Below, piece after piece: positions 39,235-51,643 of a DNA stretch of 64,000 nucleotides. The notes beneath the pieces are model-generated. The model was not told the DNA's origin. It saw nothing but the letters and a program-made list of their open reading frames with translations, and made no database searches. The DNA comes from Cinclus cinclus. Lineage: Eukaryota > Chordata > Aves > Passeriformes > Cinclidae. The translations under genes and the position numbers were made by a program. The stretch is from assembly GCF_963662255.1 (NCBI RefSeq), contig NC_085046.1, forward strand, positions 135,389,392-135,453,391, in the 5' to 3' direction. Position 1 is the stretch's first letter; each line of letters starts with the position of its first letter.

Positions 39235-39778
39235 TGTGTCCAGGTGTTGGCGCTGCCAGCAGTTCAGGGGTGGCATCTGAGAAAAGAGGAGAGGGGCTGA
39301 TCCATCCCAAGTATAGCTGCTTCTATCTGCTTAAAGTCAGATCCAGGTGATCTTCTGAAGGACACAGTTGAGCTCAAATGATACTTCCAATGCCTCTGTG
39401 ATATTTTTAAGAAACCATCTTTGAGAGAGTGAAAAAAATGTGAGAGAAACAGCTCTGTGCACACCAAGGACAAAGGAGAAAAAGAGGGATGAGACACTCC
39501 CGGCTTCAGGGCCAAGATTCCCCTGCAGACCATGGAGAAGACCAGAATGAAGGAATTTTGTTTCCCTGCAGTCCATGGAGGACCTTATTGAAGCAAGTAT
39601 CCATCTGCAGCCCATGAAGGACCTCATGCCAGAGCAGACTGGAGAAATCTGTAGAAATCCATGGAGACCCAGAGAAGGGTTCTATCAGAATCACTACCCA
39701 TGAAGTATGTGCATTGGAACAGGGGAAAAGTGTAAAAATGATGTGGTGTGGAGAGGAGCTATTGCAGAATAATTCCCT
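39235..39778 (+). mobile_element. ERVL-type LTR fragment (5' and middle part)
   Basis: This shares the order of the 50.7-kb LTR: CAGGGGTGGCATCTGAGAA, then TGCCTCTGTGATATTTTTAAGAA, ATGTGAGAGAAACAGC, ACACCAAGG. An internal array follows in which CTGCAGNCCATGGAGGACC-like units recur (39525, 39569, 39604), then GAACAGGGGAAAAGTG. The G-rich and 3' U5 parts are absent or unrecognisable, so the element is truncated at about 39778. It is heavily diverged. From memory this is an LTR common in bird genomes; the family name is not certain. Confidence 0.75.
39522..39625 (+). repeat. Internal array of ~40-bp CTGCAG-CCATGG units in the LTR
   Basis: Three degenerate units begin with CTGCAG followed by CCATGGAG or CCATGAAG, spaced about 35-45 bases. 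The same kind of unit recurs in the LTR at 50.7-52.3 kb, so the array is a property of the family. Confidence 0.7.
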
Positions 39779-41274
39779 CAATTTCTTTTGTTTTTCTAGA
39801 CATTATGTCAGTTGGATACCATTTTTAGGGCTTTTATTACCTCTACAGAGACTTGTATTTTACCAGTCTTAGATAATGTTCTGCTCCAATCACCTTTGTT
39901 TATCTGCTATCTTGCCACTTGACTTTTTCTTTGCGGAATTGATGATGTTAAGCAAATAAATAAGGAAAACATTTGAATACTCTTTTTGCAGAACATAAAG
40001 CAAAGAAGTGAATGAGAATGAAGACAAATGAGCATGAACACAGACTGACCTTTTAAAACTTTCAGCATACAACATAGTGGAGACAAGAAGCTCCCTGTGG
40101 AAGGCAAGTATACAGTACATGTTCTTAGTAGCAATAGCAGAATTGTAGAAATTATTTCAGTGCCTTTCTATTGGATGTCCTTATTTAATCACTTTTTAAG
40201 AAAGTTGTCTTTCTTGGCAAGCTAGTATAATTATTGTATATAAAAAGTTCTGTATAGTAAAGTTTATTGATGAATGCAAGATTTGCGTGCTTTTATTTTT
40301 TCCTCTATCTCCATTTCAAATTATATTACATTATCATGTGGAGATGTCTGGATTATAGTCATAGTGTTTTAAAACATATATTTTATTTCTTTTTTTTAGG
40401 TGGGAAGTTGTTTATTATTAAAGGGGTCTGGGTATAAAAGAAGGGATTTCTACTGAAAAACATGGTATCAAAAGTGAGTGAACGCATGAAGAATAATTCA
40501 TAATCCCTGAGGGACAGTTACGTTACATAAGGCTGGGTCACAGGAATGGGTTTGTGGAATATTAAATTGCCTATATTTTTTTCATCCCAAAGGCTTTAAT
40601 AAATTGCTTTTTAGAACTACACTGCAGTATTACTGGGGGAATAGGTGGCTGTGAATACTTAAGTTCAGCATACACTGTACCTTGCCTCAATTAAGATGTA
40701 TCTCTGAGGATATTGTCTACATAGAAATTGAGAAAATGCCTATTGTGTGGATGGAACCAGACATAAATGAAATCTCCCAGGTACAGCTATCAGTATAAGT
40801 GCGGTAGCACAATATTCCAAGCAGCAAATGAGGCAGTCCCAGAAAGCTGTATTACAGCACAGTTGTGGCACTTGTGCTATACTGACATGGTAGCTGAACA
40901 AGCTACATCTACAGACTATCTCAGATATTTTTAAAGAAAAGCTGAATAAATATATGTATGAGATGTACACTACTTGATGGGCAAGATGTATATAAGCAAT
41001 AAATGCATTCTAAATTGTCGAGTTGGGGACACAGAAATATGTTACAGGTGTTTCATAGAAACAAAGGCATCTATAGCAGAAGAAATTACTGTTGAGAAAA
41101 GGATGTTGCTCTATAGACTGCATCTGCATTCACATGGTAGTGTTTGTACTTGCTCTTTGTCTGAGTAACTTCCATTTAATGAATATTTCCTCCTTTTAGT
41201 CGTTAAGTAATGCACAGAAGTAGATGTTTATTTATGATAAACCTTCATGCAGGGGAACATTATTTTACAAAACT
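39779..41274. other. Unique AT-rich noncoding DNA
   Basis: No gene or transposon recognised. Confidence 0.5.
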
Positions 41275-41303
41275 GTAGAATGGTGTGGGTTGGAAGGGAC
41301 CTT
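41275..41303 (-). mobile_element. CR1: CR1 LINE 3' tip, split from the rest by an insertion
   Basis: TAGAATGGTGTGGGTTGGAAGGGACCTT is the complement of the last ~30 bases of CR1, ending exactly in GACCTT (41298-41303). The expected continuation (AAAGATCATCCAGTCC) is missing here and appears at 41909-41934 after a second GACCTT. Confidence 0.9.
41298..41303. repeat. Left target-site duplication GACCTT
   Basis: Identical to 41909-41914 and part of the normal CR1 3' end, so it is the insertion target. Confidence 0.85.
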
Positions 41304-41908
41304 TGTGGGAGTCAGCCTGACCAGTATTCCAGGTCAGGCAGCCATCATCAAAGAATTATACCCTAACCCAAAACCTTGGGAGGCATTTGTTTAAGTTGTG
41401 GTTATCCCAAAAGAAAAGTACTAAGAGTTATGGGATTGCCTGTGTTAAATGCCTCATGCATATTCCTAAACCTCATTGCTCAATTAGTTATCACCACTCC
41501 CAGTTTCTGGAATGTTCTCCTTTCCTTGTATCCCCACTGGCCCTTGTTTGATGCAGTGTTCCACCCAACCTACACCATTGGCTCCTGCCTTCCCTTACTC
41601 CACCTCTGCACCACTTTCCCCTATACCCATTGGATCCTAACCTCAACTCCACCTTTGTTCTTGCCCCATGCTTATAACCTAGACCCTTCTTTGTCTGCAT
41701 TTTGACCACTGACTTCTGAAAACAACTTATTCCCTTGGTTACTGTGTTGTGGTTTTTGGGCCTTGCTCCACATTTGCTTTCCTTATTATTTAAGTGTTTT
41801 ATATTATTGAGTCATGGTCATTGTACTCGCTCTTCATTTGTTTTTGCCACTTTTGCCCTGATATTGGAAAACCCAAAGATACTGTCAGGGACCACCCTCA
41901 CCCATACA
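41304..41908 (-). mobile_element. 605-bp TG...CA element (solo LTR) inserted in a CR1
   Basis: The element begins TGTGGGAGTC and ends CCCATACA, the TG...CA ends of a retroviral LTR. It is flanked by a perfect 6-bp duplication GACCTT (41298-41303 and 41909-41914). The flanks, joined with one copy of GACCTT, restore the CR1 order GGTTGGAAGGGACCTT-AAAAATCATCCAG, so both borders are defined to the base. A 6-bp duplication is typical of class II (ERVK/alpharetroviral-like) elements. Strand is tentative: the complement has ATATAAAA about 105 bases from its start (plus 41797-41804), but no clear AATAAA. No coding sequence remains. A perfect 8-bp hairpin lies near the left end (41315-41339). Confidence 0.8.
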
Positions 41909-41914
41909 GACCTT
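41909..41914. repeat. Right target-site duplication GACCTT
   Basis: Second copy of the 6-bp target; CR1 sequence continues directly after it. Confidence 0.85.
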
Positions 41915-42670
41915 AAAAATCATCCAGTCCCAACCTGCCTGCCGTAGGTAAGGACATCTTCCACTAGATAAGTGGCTCATAGCCCCATGCAATCTGGCCT
42001 TGAACCTTTCCAGGAGCAGGACACCCACAGATTATCTGGCCAATCTGTTCCAGTGCCTCACCAGCCGCACAGTAAAAGGTTTCTTCCCAATATCTGATCT
42101 AAAACTTTTTTCAGTGTACAGCCATACCTTCTTGTCCTATCAGAACCTGTCCTAGCAAATAGTACCTCTCCCACTTTCTCATAGATCCACTTCAGGTAAT
42201 GGAAGGCTGTCACAAGGTAACTTCATAAGCTGAGCAATCCCAGCTCTCAGCCTGTCTTCATATGGGAGGTGTTCCAGCCCTCAGACTGTCTTTGTGTCCT
42301 GCCTCTGGGCTCTATCCCACAGGTTCATGTCCTTCCAGTGTTGGGGGCCCTATAGCTGAACAAATTACTCCAGCTAGGCTGTCATGAGAGCAAAACAGAG
42401 GGGAAGTATCACATCCCTCTGCCACACCACTTTCAGTGCAGCCCAGGACAGGCTGACTTTCCAGCCTGCAGGTACACATGCTGGGTCATGTTGAGCTTTT
42501 CATTCACTACTTCCTCCACAGAAGTCCTTGTCCTCACAGATGGTCTTAATCCATTTTCCATTCTGTCTGTATTTGTGTTTGGAATTGCCCTGACCATGCT
42601 CTGGACCTTGAATTTGGCCTCATAAAGATACTATCTAATATTCAGACATTCTCTTGATCTTTCTTTCCAT
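41909..42670 (-). mobile_element. CR1: CR1 LINE, main part of the split copy
   Basis: On the minus strand this continues from the 3' tip at 41275. Its landmarks are AAAATCATCCAGTCCCAACCTGCC, TGGCCTTGAACCTTTCCAGG, CTGTTCCAGTGCCTCACCAG, ACAGTAAAAGGTTTCTTCC, GCAGCCCAGGACAGGCTGAC, CTGGGTCATGTTGAGC and TGGACCTTGAATTTGGCCT, all in CR1 order (3' UTR into RT C-terminal region). After ~42625 the match weakens, with a likely deletion. Coding capacity is gone. Together with 41275-41303 it makes a ~790-bp 5'-truncated copy. Confidence 0.9.
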
Positions 42671-45600
42671 CTCACTTTGTAAGGTTTTGATGCTCACTGC
42701 AAGGTGAAATTACTCATCGGTCCTTTTTTAATATAATCTGATGTTCAGGAGAGGGTCAGATTTTTTTTTTTAAAATCAGAATTCTGTGAAAGGTTTGCTA
42801 ACCCTCTGTAGATGTTAAAAAATGTAATAGAAGTTCCTGAGACATTACAGTTAAAAGCAGTCTGCACACTGCAAAATGATGTTTGCTTACATCCATGTTT
42901 AATGCTGGCAAGAGTCCAAATGTTACAGGTTCCTATTCTGCTCAGAATTTATGACTAAGTAAGGATTTTAGTCTGATTATAGTAAGCATGACATGAGTTT
43001 TTATGTATATGAATAATAGTATTCTAGATATTTCAGAGATAATTTGCTGTCATTTTTGTTTCTTCTCTCTTTAGTGTGCTTACAGTCACAGTTAAATCCT
43101 GTCTTTCATGAAATGTGTCATTCATGAAATGAATGCTCTGCTACAATGGTTATCAATGACTATTAATTATTGATGGTTCAGAATATTTGGGGTTATATAC
43201 TCCAGGAATCTGCATTTTTTCATATTAAAGCATATTTTCCCTTAATATATGTAGCTGTAATAGAATACAAATATATTTTAACCTGTAATTTCAAATATAT
43301 ATAAAAGGCATAGACAGTAACATTAATTAGAAATTTTCTTTATATACAGTATCATTTATTAGGAAGGAATGCTATTTAACAAATACATTGTGTGAATCAG
43401 TGAAGTAGGCTTATTGGCATTATATGATTATGGGGATTTGTCTTTGTTTTTCCTTCCGTCATCCATCTTACCATTCTAGAAGGCAAGTTTCCCCAGGATA
43501 ATATGTTAAATTTTGTTATTATACTTCAACCTTCAGGTTGATAGGTAACACTAAAGTTTGCAGTCTTCTTTACAAGCATGATGAAAAACAAGGACCATAA
43601 CCTTAGCTGGTACAAATAACACAGGATTTTTCAAGTCATCTGATTTATATCCAGTGAAGATCAGATCATAGCTGGTAGGCTGCTTGAAGCTGTATGTAGG
43701 TTGCATATTCCATTACCTTTTTGATGGCTTGTTGGTCCCCTGCACAACAGAGGTGGTAAAAGGACAGCGTTGAATATAGATTCAAAATCAAGTATCATTT
43801 CTTAGGCAGAAAAACAAATTTGCAAATCTGGAGCATTTTTAATTTCTATTAGGAACAGATACATATAATGAGAAAAATGAGACTAACATAAGTTGCTGTG
43901 AAACACCATTTTCTCCCTCTTGGAAGTCTTCATAGCAACAAAATTTACTCTCCCAACAATTACTGAATGTTGGACAAAACTTAAAATATGACTGGATATC
44001 ACTGAAACTTCTGAAGACAAGGCCAAGTTGACTGTAGTAAACACAAAAGATCTGAAGTAGGAGGAAAATAACAGAAAATAACTATGACGTGTATTATTAG
44101 AAAAATTTGCAAGCTCGGATACTACTGGAGGGAATAACTGAAACATGCAGGCTTGCAAATATCTATGCAAGAACTAATGTGGAATAAAACCTGTTTCCTT
44201 TGGATCTATAAACAAAGACTAAACTTGACATAAATTTGTATTACCTCAGTCTGGTTCTCAAAAATATTATTGGAAGAACAATTTGGTATTTAAAGAGAAA
44301 TATAATGATTTATTAAGGTATGTATAGCACAGTCATTATTGCTGCCTTGCATGTGTTGAAGTATTGATAGATGTTGACTTGCCTGTAATCAGATTGTCTT
44401 TGATAATGTGAGAAAAAAATCCTCTAATAATCTGCAGTTGTTTAGGCTTCTGACAAACTGGAATTATGAGAGATGTGTGTAATCATTACTCTGCTTGGTT
44501 CCTCAGGAAGAAGGAGGAGTAAGCATTTTGTGAACAAGGTATATATTTTTTTTCTTTAGCACAATTGCACATCTGTCTGGACTTCTAAGTGGCTAAAACA
44601 AGCAAGCCCTACTGAAAGTTCTCTTTCTGAAGCCAAAACGTCAATTCAAGCACTGTTAGCAGAAACTCCTAGATTTATCTTGCCCTTTGTTAATAGCAGT
44701 CGAGAGAGGTATTATTTGATGAATATTTGTCAATAACTGTGACATTCTGATCCTGCTGACTTTTCTATCATCAAGACTAGTATGTTATAGGCACTGCCAA
44801 TACAACTTTCCTGTGATGGAGTTGTGCCAACATCTTGCAGCATTTGAATGAGCAGATACTGACTTCTGTAAATTAGTTGGAGCTGGGAAATAAGAGTCTA
44901 TTACTTCCAGGAGCTTTAAAACTGATATAGAAATATACTGTTTTTTTTCCTTAATATCTACATTTTCATGGGGAATTAAATAATGCAAAACCTTGGAAAT
45001 GTTTGGGCCTCAAAGTCTTGACTGATGAACACTAATGCTTTCTAAAGTTTAAAACAATGTATTATTTTGATGTGTATCTTGTTACTAAGGTAAAAATATG
45101 TCTGTAATGAGCCTAGAAAGAAATGGAAGCAAGGCATACAATAGCAAGTTTAGTTGAGAGCATCCTTTAGGAATAATGTGTCCCACCTCAATATTCCTAC
45201 ACTTTCTTATCTTGCGATTATCCACTTTGTGTCTTCAAAATATTCTATGCAGTTAAGGTTACATCTCTGAGGCTCCTGGGGACCTTAAGCTTTCCCTTTG
45301 AAGCCAAAGCCATCTGGCTGAGACTGAATAGGCTGATGATCACCTTACCCCTAAATCTGTTCAAGGCTTCTAAGCAGAGCATTTCCCTATCTAGTAACTT
45401 CTGTGGAGAATAGTACAGTATAGCATGTCAGAACATTGAGTTTGGTTAATCCAAAAGCACAGCGGGTATCATATCTACTTGAAATATCTACTTAGTTGAT
45501 GATAAAGGTGAAGCCAGCTCCTTCCATTTTTTAATGTGGGCATTATAGACTAACACTCTTCTGAAATTCAATTAAAATGGGTAATTAAAGAAAAAAAAAT

Positions 45601-48600
45601 CAAACCACTTAATTTATGAAGTCAGGAAATGTATCACATACAGGTCGGTAAGCAAGTAAATCTTCTGACACTTTGCATGATAAAACAAAAAAATTATTGA
45701 ACATAATATTGTACCTGCAGTGAGATCAAGGTTGATATTCTTCTGTCATGATTGTTTTCTGTAGCTCAAAGCTACCTAAGGACCAGAACCACTACTACAT
45801 TCTTGAGACGATTCTATCTCCCCATGTTTGTTGGCACTTTCAGTTTTTCAGAAGAATGAGGTAATCTGTTTTGGATTTCCATTGTCCTTACATTTTCCTT
45901 TCATTATGTTCCTGGTTACTAGTTTATTTTCTAGTCTCTGCTTTACAGTCTTTCTGGCTTTTTAGTTTTGTTTTTAAAAGTCTTTTGTCTGGTCATTACA
46001 CATTCTGTCTTGAACATGCTATGAACCCCAAGCGATGCTCAAATTCAGTCAAGCTCTGCAACTGGGGATGTTTAAATTATTTGTACACTAGGTAAAATAA
46101 ATTTTGTAGTGTCCAATGGGATGATCTTATCAGAAGACAGTTTATTTTAGAAGAAAATATGACTTTATGGATGAAATTTTAAAATTGTCCTGCCACATGT
46201 GTCATATGTTTTATTGGTGTGAATCACCAAGCTTATCAAGACAAAAGCAGACTGCTTTTACCATTATGTATTTGGAATTTGCATATATAACTGAAACAAC
46301 TTGTAGTGTCCAGTGTGTGACATGTCTGCTTGCTCATGTACATCATAATACATACATTTTTTAGCTTTTGTCCTGGTAACATAAAAAGAGAAATTGGTAA
46401 ACAAAATATAATTCTGAGTATTACCAGTAAACTAGATGTCGCTGATACCTTTCATATACTAAGGTGTCTTCTGATCATGCAAACACAAGAACTGCAGAAA
46501 ATATGCTTTATGTTTTGAGTATACCTAGCATCTGACATCTGTTATAGTCAAACACAAAAGTTACTTATAATGATACCTATACTGAGAAACTGAAGTCAGT
46601 AGAATGGCCTTAAGGTTTTACAGGAGTACATACCCACACACACAGGAAAAACATATGAGAATTTTAATTGTTTTTGCCACACATTTGTCGCATGTAGTCT
46701 GTAGTCACACTATTCAAAAGGTAAAAGCATTCTCACATATTTCAGCTTAAAATATATCTTTTTAATTTTAATTTTTTCAGATCTCTTAATGCTTTTCACA
46801 AAATTGGATTTTTTTTTTCTCTTGTGAAAGACCTCCCAAGTACTTTTTCCGTCTGAACAATTCCAGGTCTGACCCATTTTTTGGGGTCATGGTCTGACGT
46901 AAAAAGTCTTTATTTCTTAAACACTAGGAAGAAGCTTGTGTTCTTTTTGTTTTGACTTTCATCCTTGCCTTTTTTCAGCATCACTGATGGTACTGAACTA
47001 AATTTATGATGCTGGCTATAACTACATTGTTAAACTTTTTCCTGAGAATATGTTCTCAGAAATATTAAAGAAGTCTGTTAATGTGATTTTTAGATAAAAA
47101 AGATGCTGATCTTCTTCCAGTACTTATGGTGCTCTATCTGTATTTATTTCAGAATAATAAGAACGCCCAGAAATGGAGCTATGTGTAGTGATGAAATTAA
47201 TCAGTAGTATGGTCATGCTTACTGGTACAGAGGTATCTGAGCAGCTGATGCTTTCCAACAACAAATTTTTTAAAGAAAAAAAGATTAAAACCACATTACT
47301 GTCAGGCATAGAAGAATTTCAAAAGGCTCAGAATTTTGAATGAAATTGATAGAAACTTGAAAATCTTATCTGGATGATATAAGTGCTAAGAAACAGATTT
47401 CTTGTAAAGATTCTGGGCCACTAGATTGCTCCAAGTACAGAGAGCAAAGGGTGTGAAATGTTTTGTAGCTGGTCTCTTTCCTATGGAGAGAAAATTTAAA
47501 ATAGTTTAGGCATTTGTGAAGTAGTGAGTCTTGTTAGACTTTATTATAGGTATGAAGAAAATTACTTTTTGTTTTAGCTGTAAGTGTTCATTGGTTCATG
47601 TATTATAATAGCTATAGAAAGCAACTAATAGCTGTGTTTGGGGTTTTTCAGTTGATTTTATGAAAAAGATTCCATTTTTTGTGGATCTTAGGGCAAATTA
47701 ATGAACACATCACAAGTGGCCCCACAGATTTTTGCAACTCTAGCACTCCAGAAAGAAGCTCAAATAATATAATCAATTTAGTAACCAGCTTTACTAACAC
47801 AATAAGATAGAAGTGCTGCTTCTGTCTCTTATGAAAGCAACAGCAATAATACTTATTAAGTCTCTGAAATAAAAAGTATGTTTTAATTAGAATTTTGTTT
47901 TCTGTTGACATACCAAAGGTTTAATTTCTGTGATTTTCTTCATAAGGTTTACCTTTCTCTAACCCATGTATTGTCAGATGGATGCATCCCAGTGGCACAG
48001 TTTTACATAGCAATTTCTCAGAATTGCAAAGATACAGTGGAGAAAGTCTCTAATGTATAAATTACTTCTGCTCATCAGAATGTTTTTGTTTTAGCTAATT
48101 TGTTGTTTGAAATTACACACGCTAAAAATCTGATAGAGGTGCCCCTGCTGCATTTAATCAGATATGGAATTATTTGCTGATGTTAAAAATGCTTGGATTA
48201 TTAACTGCCTTTAGGTGTTTCTGAATTGTTAACATTTTTCCAACATATTTGGCAAGAGCATCTGTTTAGTGATTTCTCCCTGTTTAATGATACTGTAGTA
48301 AATCCACAGACCTAAACTAAAAATTCAAATAAGCAAATTAACCGCATAAGCTATGTTTCATGTGTCATAGAAGCTGTATTCTATTTTTACAAAAAGATTA
48401 CTAAAATACTATGTTAGAGCTTCTAAAGAGGGAAATTTAAAGTTTGGGACTTCAGCATGATGAATATCTAGTTCTACCTTTCATTTAATCTATTTCACAA
48501 TTGTTTGCATGTTCCTTGACATGGAAAAACTTAAAAGTTAAGCTTCAATTTGGAAAGTTAAATTGCTTTATGGTTATTTAAAATTTTAATGCTAGAAGAA

Positions 48601-50358
48601 TAAATTAGAACACTTCTTACTTTTGAATTCTTCAATAAGGAGTCTTCTAGAAACCAACCTGATGAGACGGCATTCTGTCCCAACTTCCAGGATAATTATT
48701 AAAATAAAACTGTGCTAGCCCCAGCACCGTGCTGTCTCTGTCAACTGGATGGCAATTGAACAAATCATAGGAATCCCATTAATTTTCAGTCCATTTTCTA
48801 TCCCAGCTAACATTTATCTTACCATTTCAACTGTTAGAAGGGACTTGAGAGTTCAAAGTCTGCCTATGTCTGATCATATTCAAGCATTGTTTTGACATTT
48901 TTGCTTCCAGAAATTGATCAGGTTCCTTTCTCAGGAACCACTATCGGATGGAAGTCAGTATATAAATGCAGGAATGTAAACTGCCCCATTTCCACCCCTC
49001 TGCACCCCCTCTTTAATCCAACAGTTCAGTGGTTAGAAAGCATCTGGAGAAACAGATGATCTTCTGCCTAGAGTAATCCTCTTTTTTTGGCAGATATATA
49101 TTCTAAATTATAAACTAATATCCCAAAGCGCTGTGAGAGTGGGACAGCTTATTCTTTCAGAACAACTAATTCAATATTCATTTAACAAGCAAAAGAAGAC
49201 ACTATATAGCATTATAATTAGACATCTCACTCTGAAATAGTGACATGTGGATTGTAGTCATTAACCCAGTGTATATATATCATCAGATGTTTAAGAATTC
49301 ACTTCAGGAAGGAATAGAGCATCAATATTCACTTGCAGTTGAATTTTTTAACATTGTGTTATAAAGTCATTCATGTGTCTTTTCACTGGTATGCAGAGAA
49401 AGGGAGAAGGACACTTCAATGAAAGCACTGAGCTCATATAAAGGCAAAATTTCAAAGAGTTTTGGAGAAACATATGTTTTTTCACTTTGTTTGAATGGGA
49501 AGCTTTCTTTTCTTAAGAGGTGTAGACTTGGACTAATGTAACAGAAGCTTTTGCAGGAAGAAAAGTAGAATGAGCAATTGCAGCTGCTACCTGGAAATGT
49601 CATTTACAGAAGTTGTTACACAAGTTAGCACACTGCCCTTCACAGCAGAAAAGCTGATTTCCAGACCATGCAGGCAAAGTTAAACAAGCATAATTTTTCC
49701 ACATGCCATCCTGTACAACTGTATACTATGTTGATGCCTGAAGATATTCTTGGGCTACTGAAAGCATTTACTACATTTGAGAGGTAGAAGATGAGATCAT
49801 ATCAAGTTACGCAAAGGATAAAAAATAATCCAAACTCCCCTGTAATCTGAAGTGTTGTGGCAACCACTGCAAAGATAGTTTAAAGATGGGAATGGATTCT
49901 ATCACTAGCTGACTGCAAGGACTATGAATTGTATCAGTGATCTATTTCTTCTGAAGATGACAGCAAAGTGACTAAAGACACTCTTTTATCACCTTATTGT
50001 CAGCATTACTTACTACTTAACTTAGGCAGTTTCTGACTCTTTATAGTGATTTTTCAGTGTATGTTCTCAAAACCCTTATCCTTATATTGAAATTAAAAAT
50101 TAGGCAGATCGCTACGGACAGAAATCCATATCCTCTTGACAAAAGCTTGGGGCTTTGGCATGTACTTTCCCTAGTCTTGGCAGAACTATGACAAGGATAA
50201 GTGGATTTTGAACAATTATGTTTTAAGTCTCACAGTGGCATGATTCTTTCTAATGTTTATTAAATACTGGTGGATTTTTCCATATTCCATTGTCCAGACG
50301 TCATTCCCTCAAAGCATTACTTCCACTTACTTTGAAAATTTGCTTTTTCCTGGCTCTC
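42671..50358. other. Unique AT-rich noncoding DNA, about 7.7 kb
   Basis: No gene or confident transposon seen. A block at 48060-48310 mixes TAAT cores with non-repetitive GC-balanced words and could be conserved (low confidence). Open frames of up to 95 codons (43883-44170 minus) lack domain features. Confidence 0.5.
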
Positions 50359-50711
50359 AACGGAGTGGGCAGGAAGATGGTGACTGGGGAAAAAAGTTCT
50401 TGACGCTCTATTATCAGGCTCATTACTGAGGAACCTGGAGATACTTTAGTCTATGGGAGTCATTGAAACAGATCTCAGAGTCCTGAGAGAATTGGCTGCT
50501 GTCATTGCCAAGTCACTGACTATGATATTTGAAAAGTCATGGCAATTAGGTGCAGGCCCAGGAGACTGGAAAATGGGAAACATGGTACCCATCATTTAAA
50601 AGAGTAGAAAAGGAGAACCCTGAGAGCCCTGAGAGCTACTGATCTGTGGGTCACCTTTGTGTCTGGGAAGATCACAGAAAAGATCCTCCTGGAAGCTAAG
50701 CTAAGGTGCTT
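50359..50711 (+). mobile_element. CR1: CR1 LINE, RT N-terminal region, left of a nested insertion
   Basis: Plus-strand CR1 ORF2 order: GATCTCAGAGTCCTGAGAGAATTGGCTG, GTCATTGCCAAGTCACTG, ATTTGAAAAGTCATGG, CCAGGAGACTGG, GGTACCCATC, GGAGAACCC, GATCACAGAAAAGATCCTCCTGGAAGCTAAGCTAAGG. In translation these correspond to the LAEVIAKPL, IFEKSW, PEDW, VVPIFKKG, GNYRPVSLT and GKIMEQILL segments of the domain, with stops. The copy breaks at 50711 where the LTR starts. CR1-like TATGTGGAGATAAAGAATC follows the LTR at 52292, so the break is an insertion, not a deletion. Confidence 0.85.
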
Positions 50712-51105
50712 TGTGCTGGTTTTTTACAGCTGGGGGGTTGGTAGCAGGGGAGCCTCAGAGGTGGCTTCTGTGAGAAGCTGCTGGAAGTTTCCACCGTGTC
50801 TGTCAGAGCCAAACCCTGAGGGCTCTGAAGATGGATGTGCTGCTGGCCAAGGCTGGGGCAAGTAGAGGTGGTGGTAATGCCTGTATCACAACATATTTGA
50901 GGAGAAATCAAAACAAAGTTTGTAGTACAGCTGTAATTTTCCAGCTAGAGAAGAGTGAAGTGAGAACATGTGAAGGAAAACAACACCAGTGTATGGGAAG
51001 ATAGTTGGTAAGGATAGTGCAGAAGGCCATTTTCCTCAATGAATTAGAGCTGCACTGATTGCCAAGGAGTGGAAACAGCCTTGCCTGCCCAGTGAGGATG
51101 GAAGT

Positions 51106-51112
51106 TATAAAA
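51106..51112 (+). promoter_or_regulatory. TATA box of nested LTR
   Basis: TATAAAA in the U3 end of the 506-bp LTR; predicted start about 51135. Confidence 0.55.
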
Positions 51113-51442
51113 GAGTATGTATGAGCTGATCGAGGGTCGGTTGTAGATGGAGTCAGAATTGAGAATGAGAGTCTGCTGCACTTTGGGATAGATTTTGCTG
51201 GCTGTGCTGAGAGGAGGTAAGGGACATGTGGTAGTGCAAGGGACAGACAAGATAAGATGTTGTGTGAGGGACAGACAGGGTAAGGTGGTTGGGAAGGGGT
51301 CAGGTTGGAGTTAGCCAGTCATGAAGAAGAAAGCTTACAGAGAGAAAGTCAGTACTGTGTGGAGCTACCTGTAAGGAAAGGAGTTAGTACTGTGTGCAGT
51401 TGACTGAGAGAAGTCTACAGAGAGAAGGTATGAAAAGCTTTT

Positions 51443-51448
51443 AATAAA
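51443..51448 (+). terminator. Polyadenylation signal AATAAA of nested LTR
   Basis: AATAAA about 47 bases before the LTR end, with TG-rich sequence (GGTGATGGTGCC) shortly downstream, as expected for a working poly(A) site. Confidence 0.55.
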
Positions 51449-51643
51449 GGACTGGTGATGGTGCCAGTTGTGTCTATCTTGACATAATGACTACACCAAT
51501 GTTAGTGCAGAAGGCGGGGCTGGAGGCACTCCAGGTGCCAAAGCTGCAATCTCTCCTCAGGCTGTGGAGAGACCATGGTGAAGCAGATGTGCCCCTGCAG
51601 CCCGTGGGGATCCACAGGGAATGCAGAGATCCAGCCACAACCT

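Larger units (their letters stand above)
50990..51495 (+). mobile_element. Second solo LTR nested in the ERVL-type LTR
   Basis: Begins TGTATGGGAAG and ends ATGACTACA (TG...CA ends). It contains TATAAAA at 51106-51112 and AATAAA at 51443-51448, in the correct order for a plus-strand LTR (U3 ~116 bp, long R, U5 ~47 bp). The host LTR reads ...ACACCAG before it and CCAATGTTAG after it; the family order is ACACCAAGGTCAG, so CCAG/CCAA is a likely 4-bp target duplication with one later substitution. A 4-bp duplication would fit a class I (ERV1, gammaretrovirus-like) element. Length 506 bp; no coding sequence. It is therefore younger than the ERVL-type LTR, which is younger than the CR1. Confidence 0.75.
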
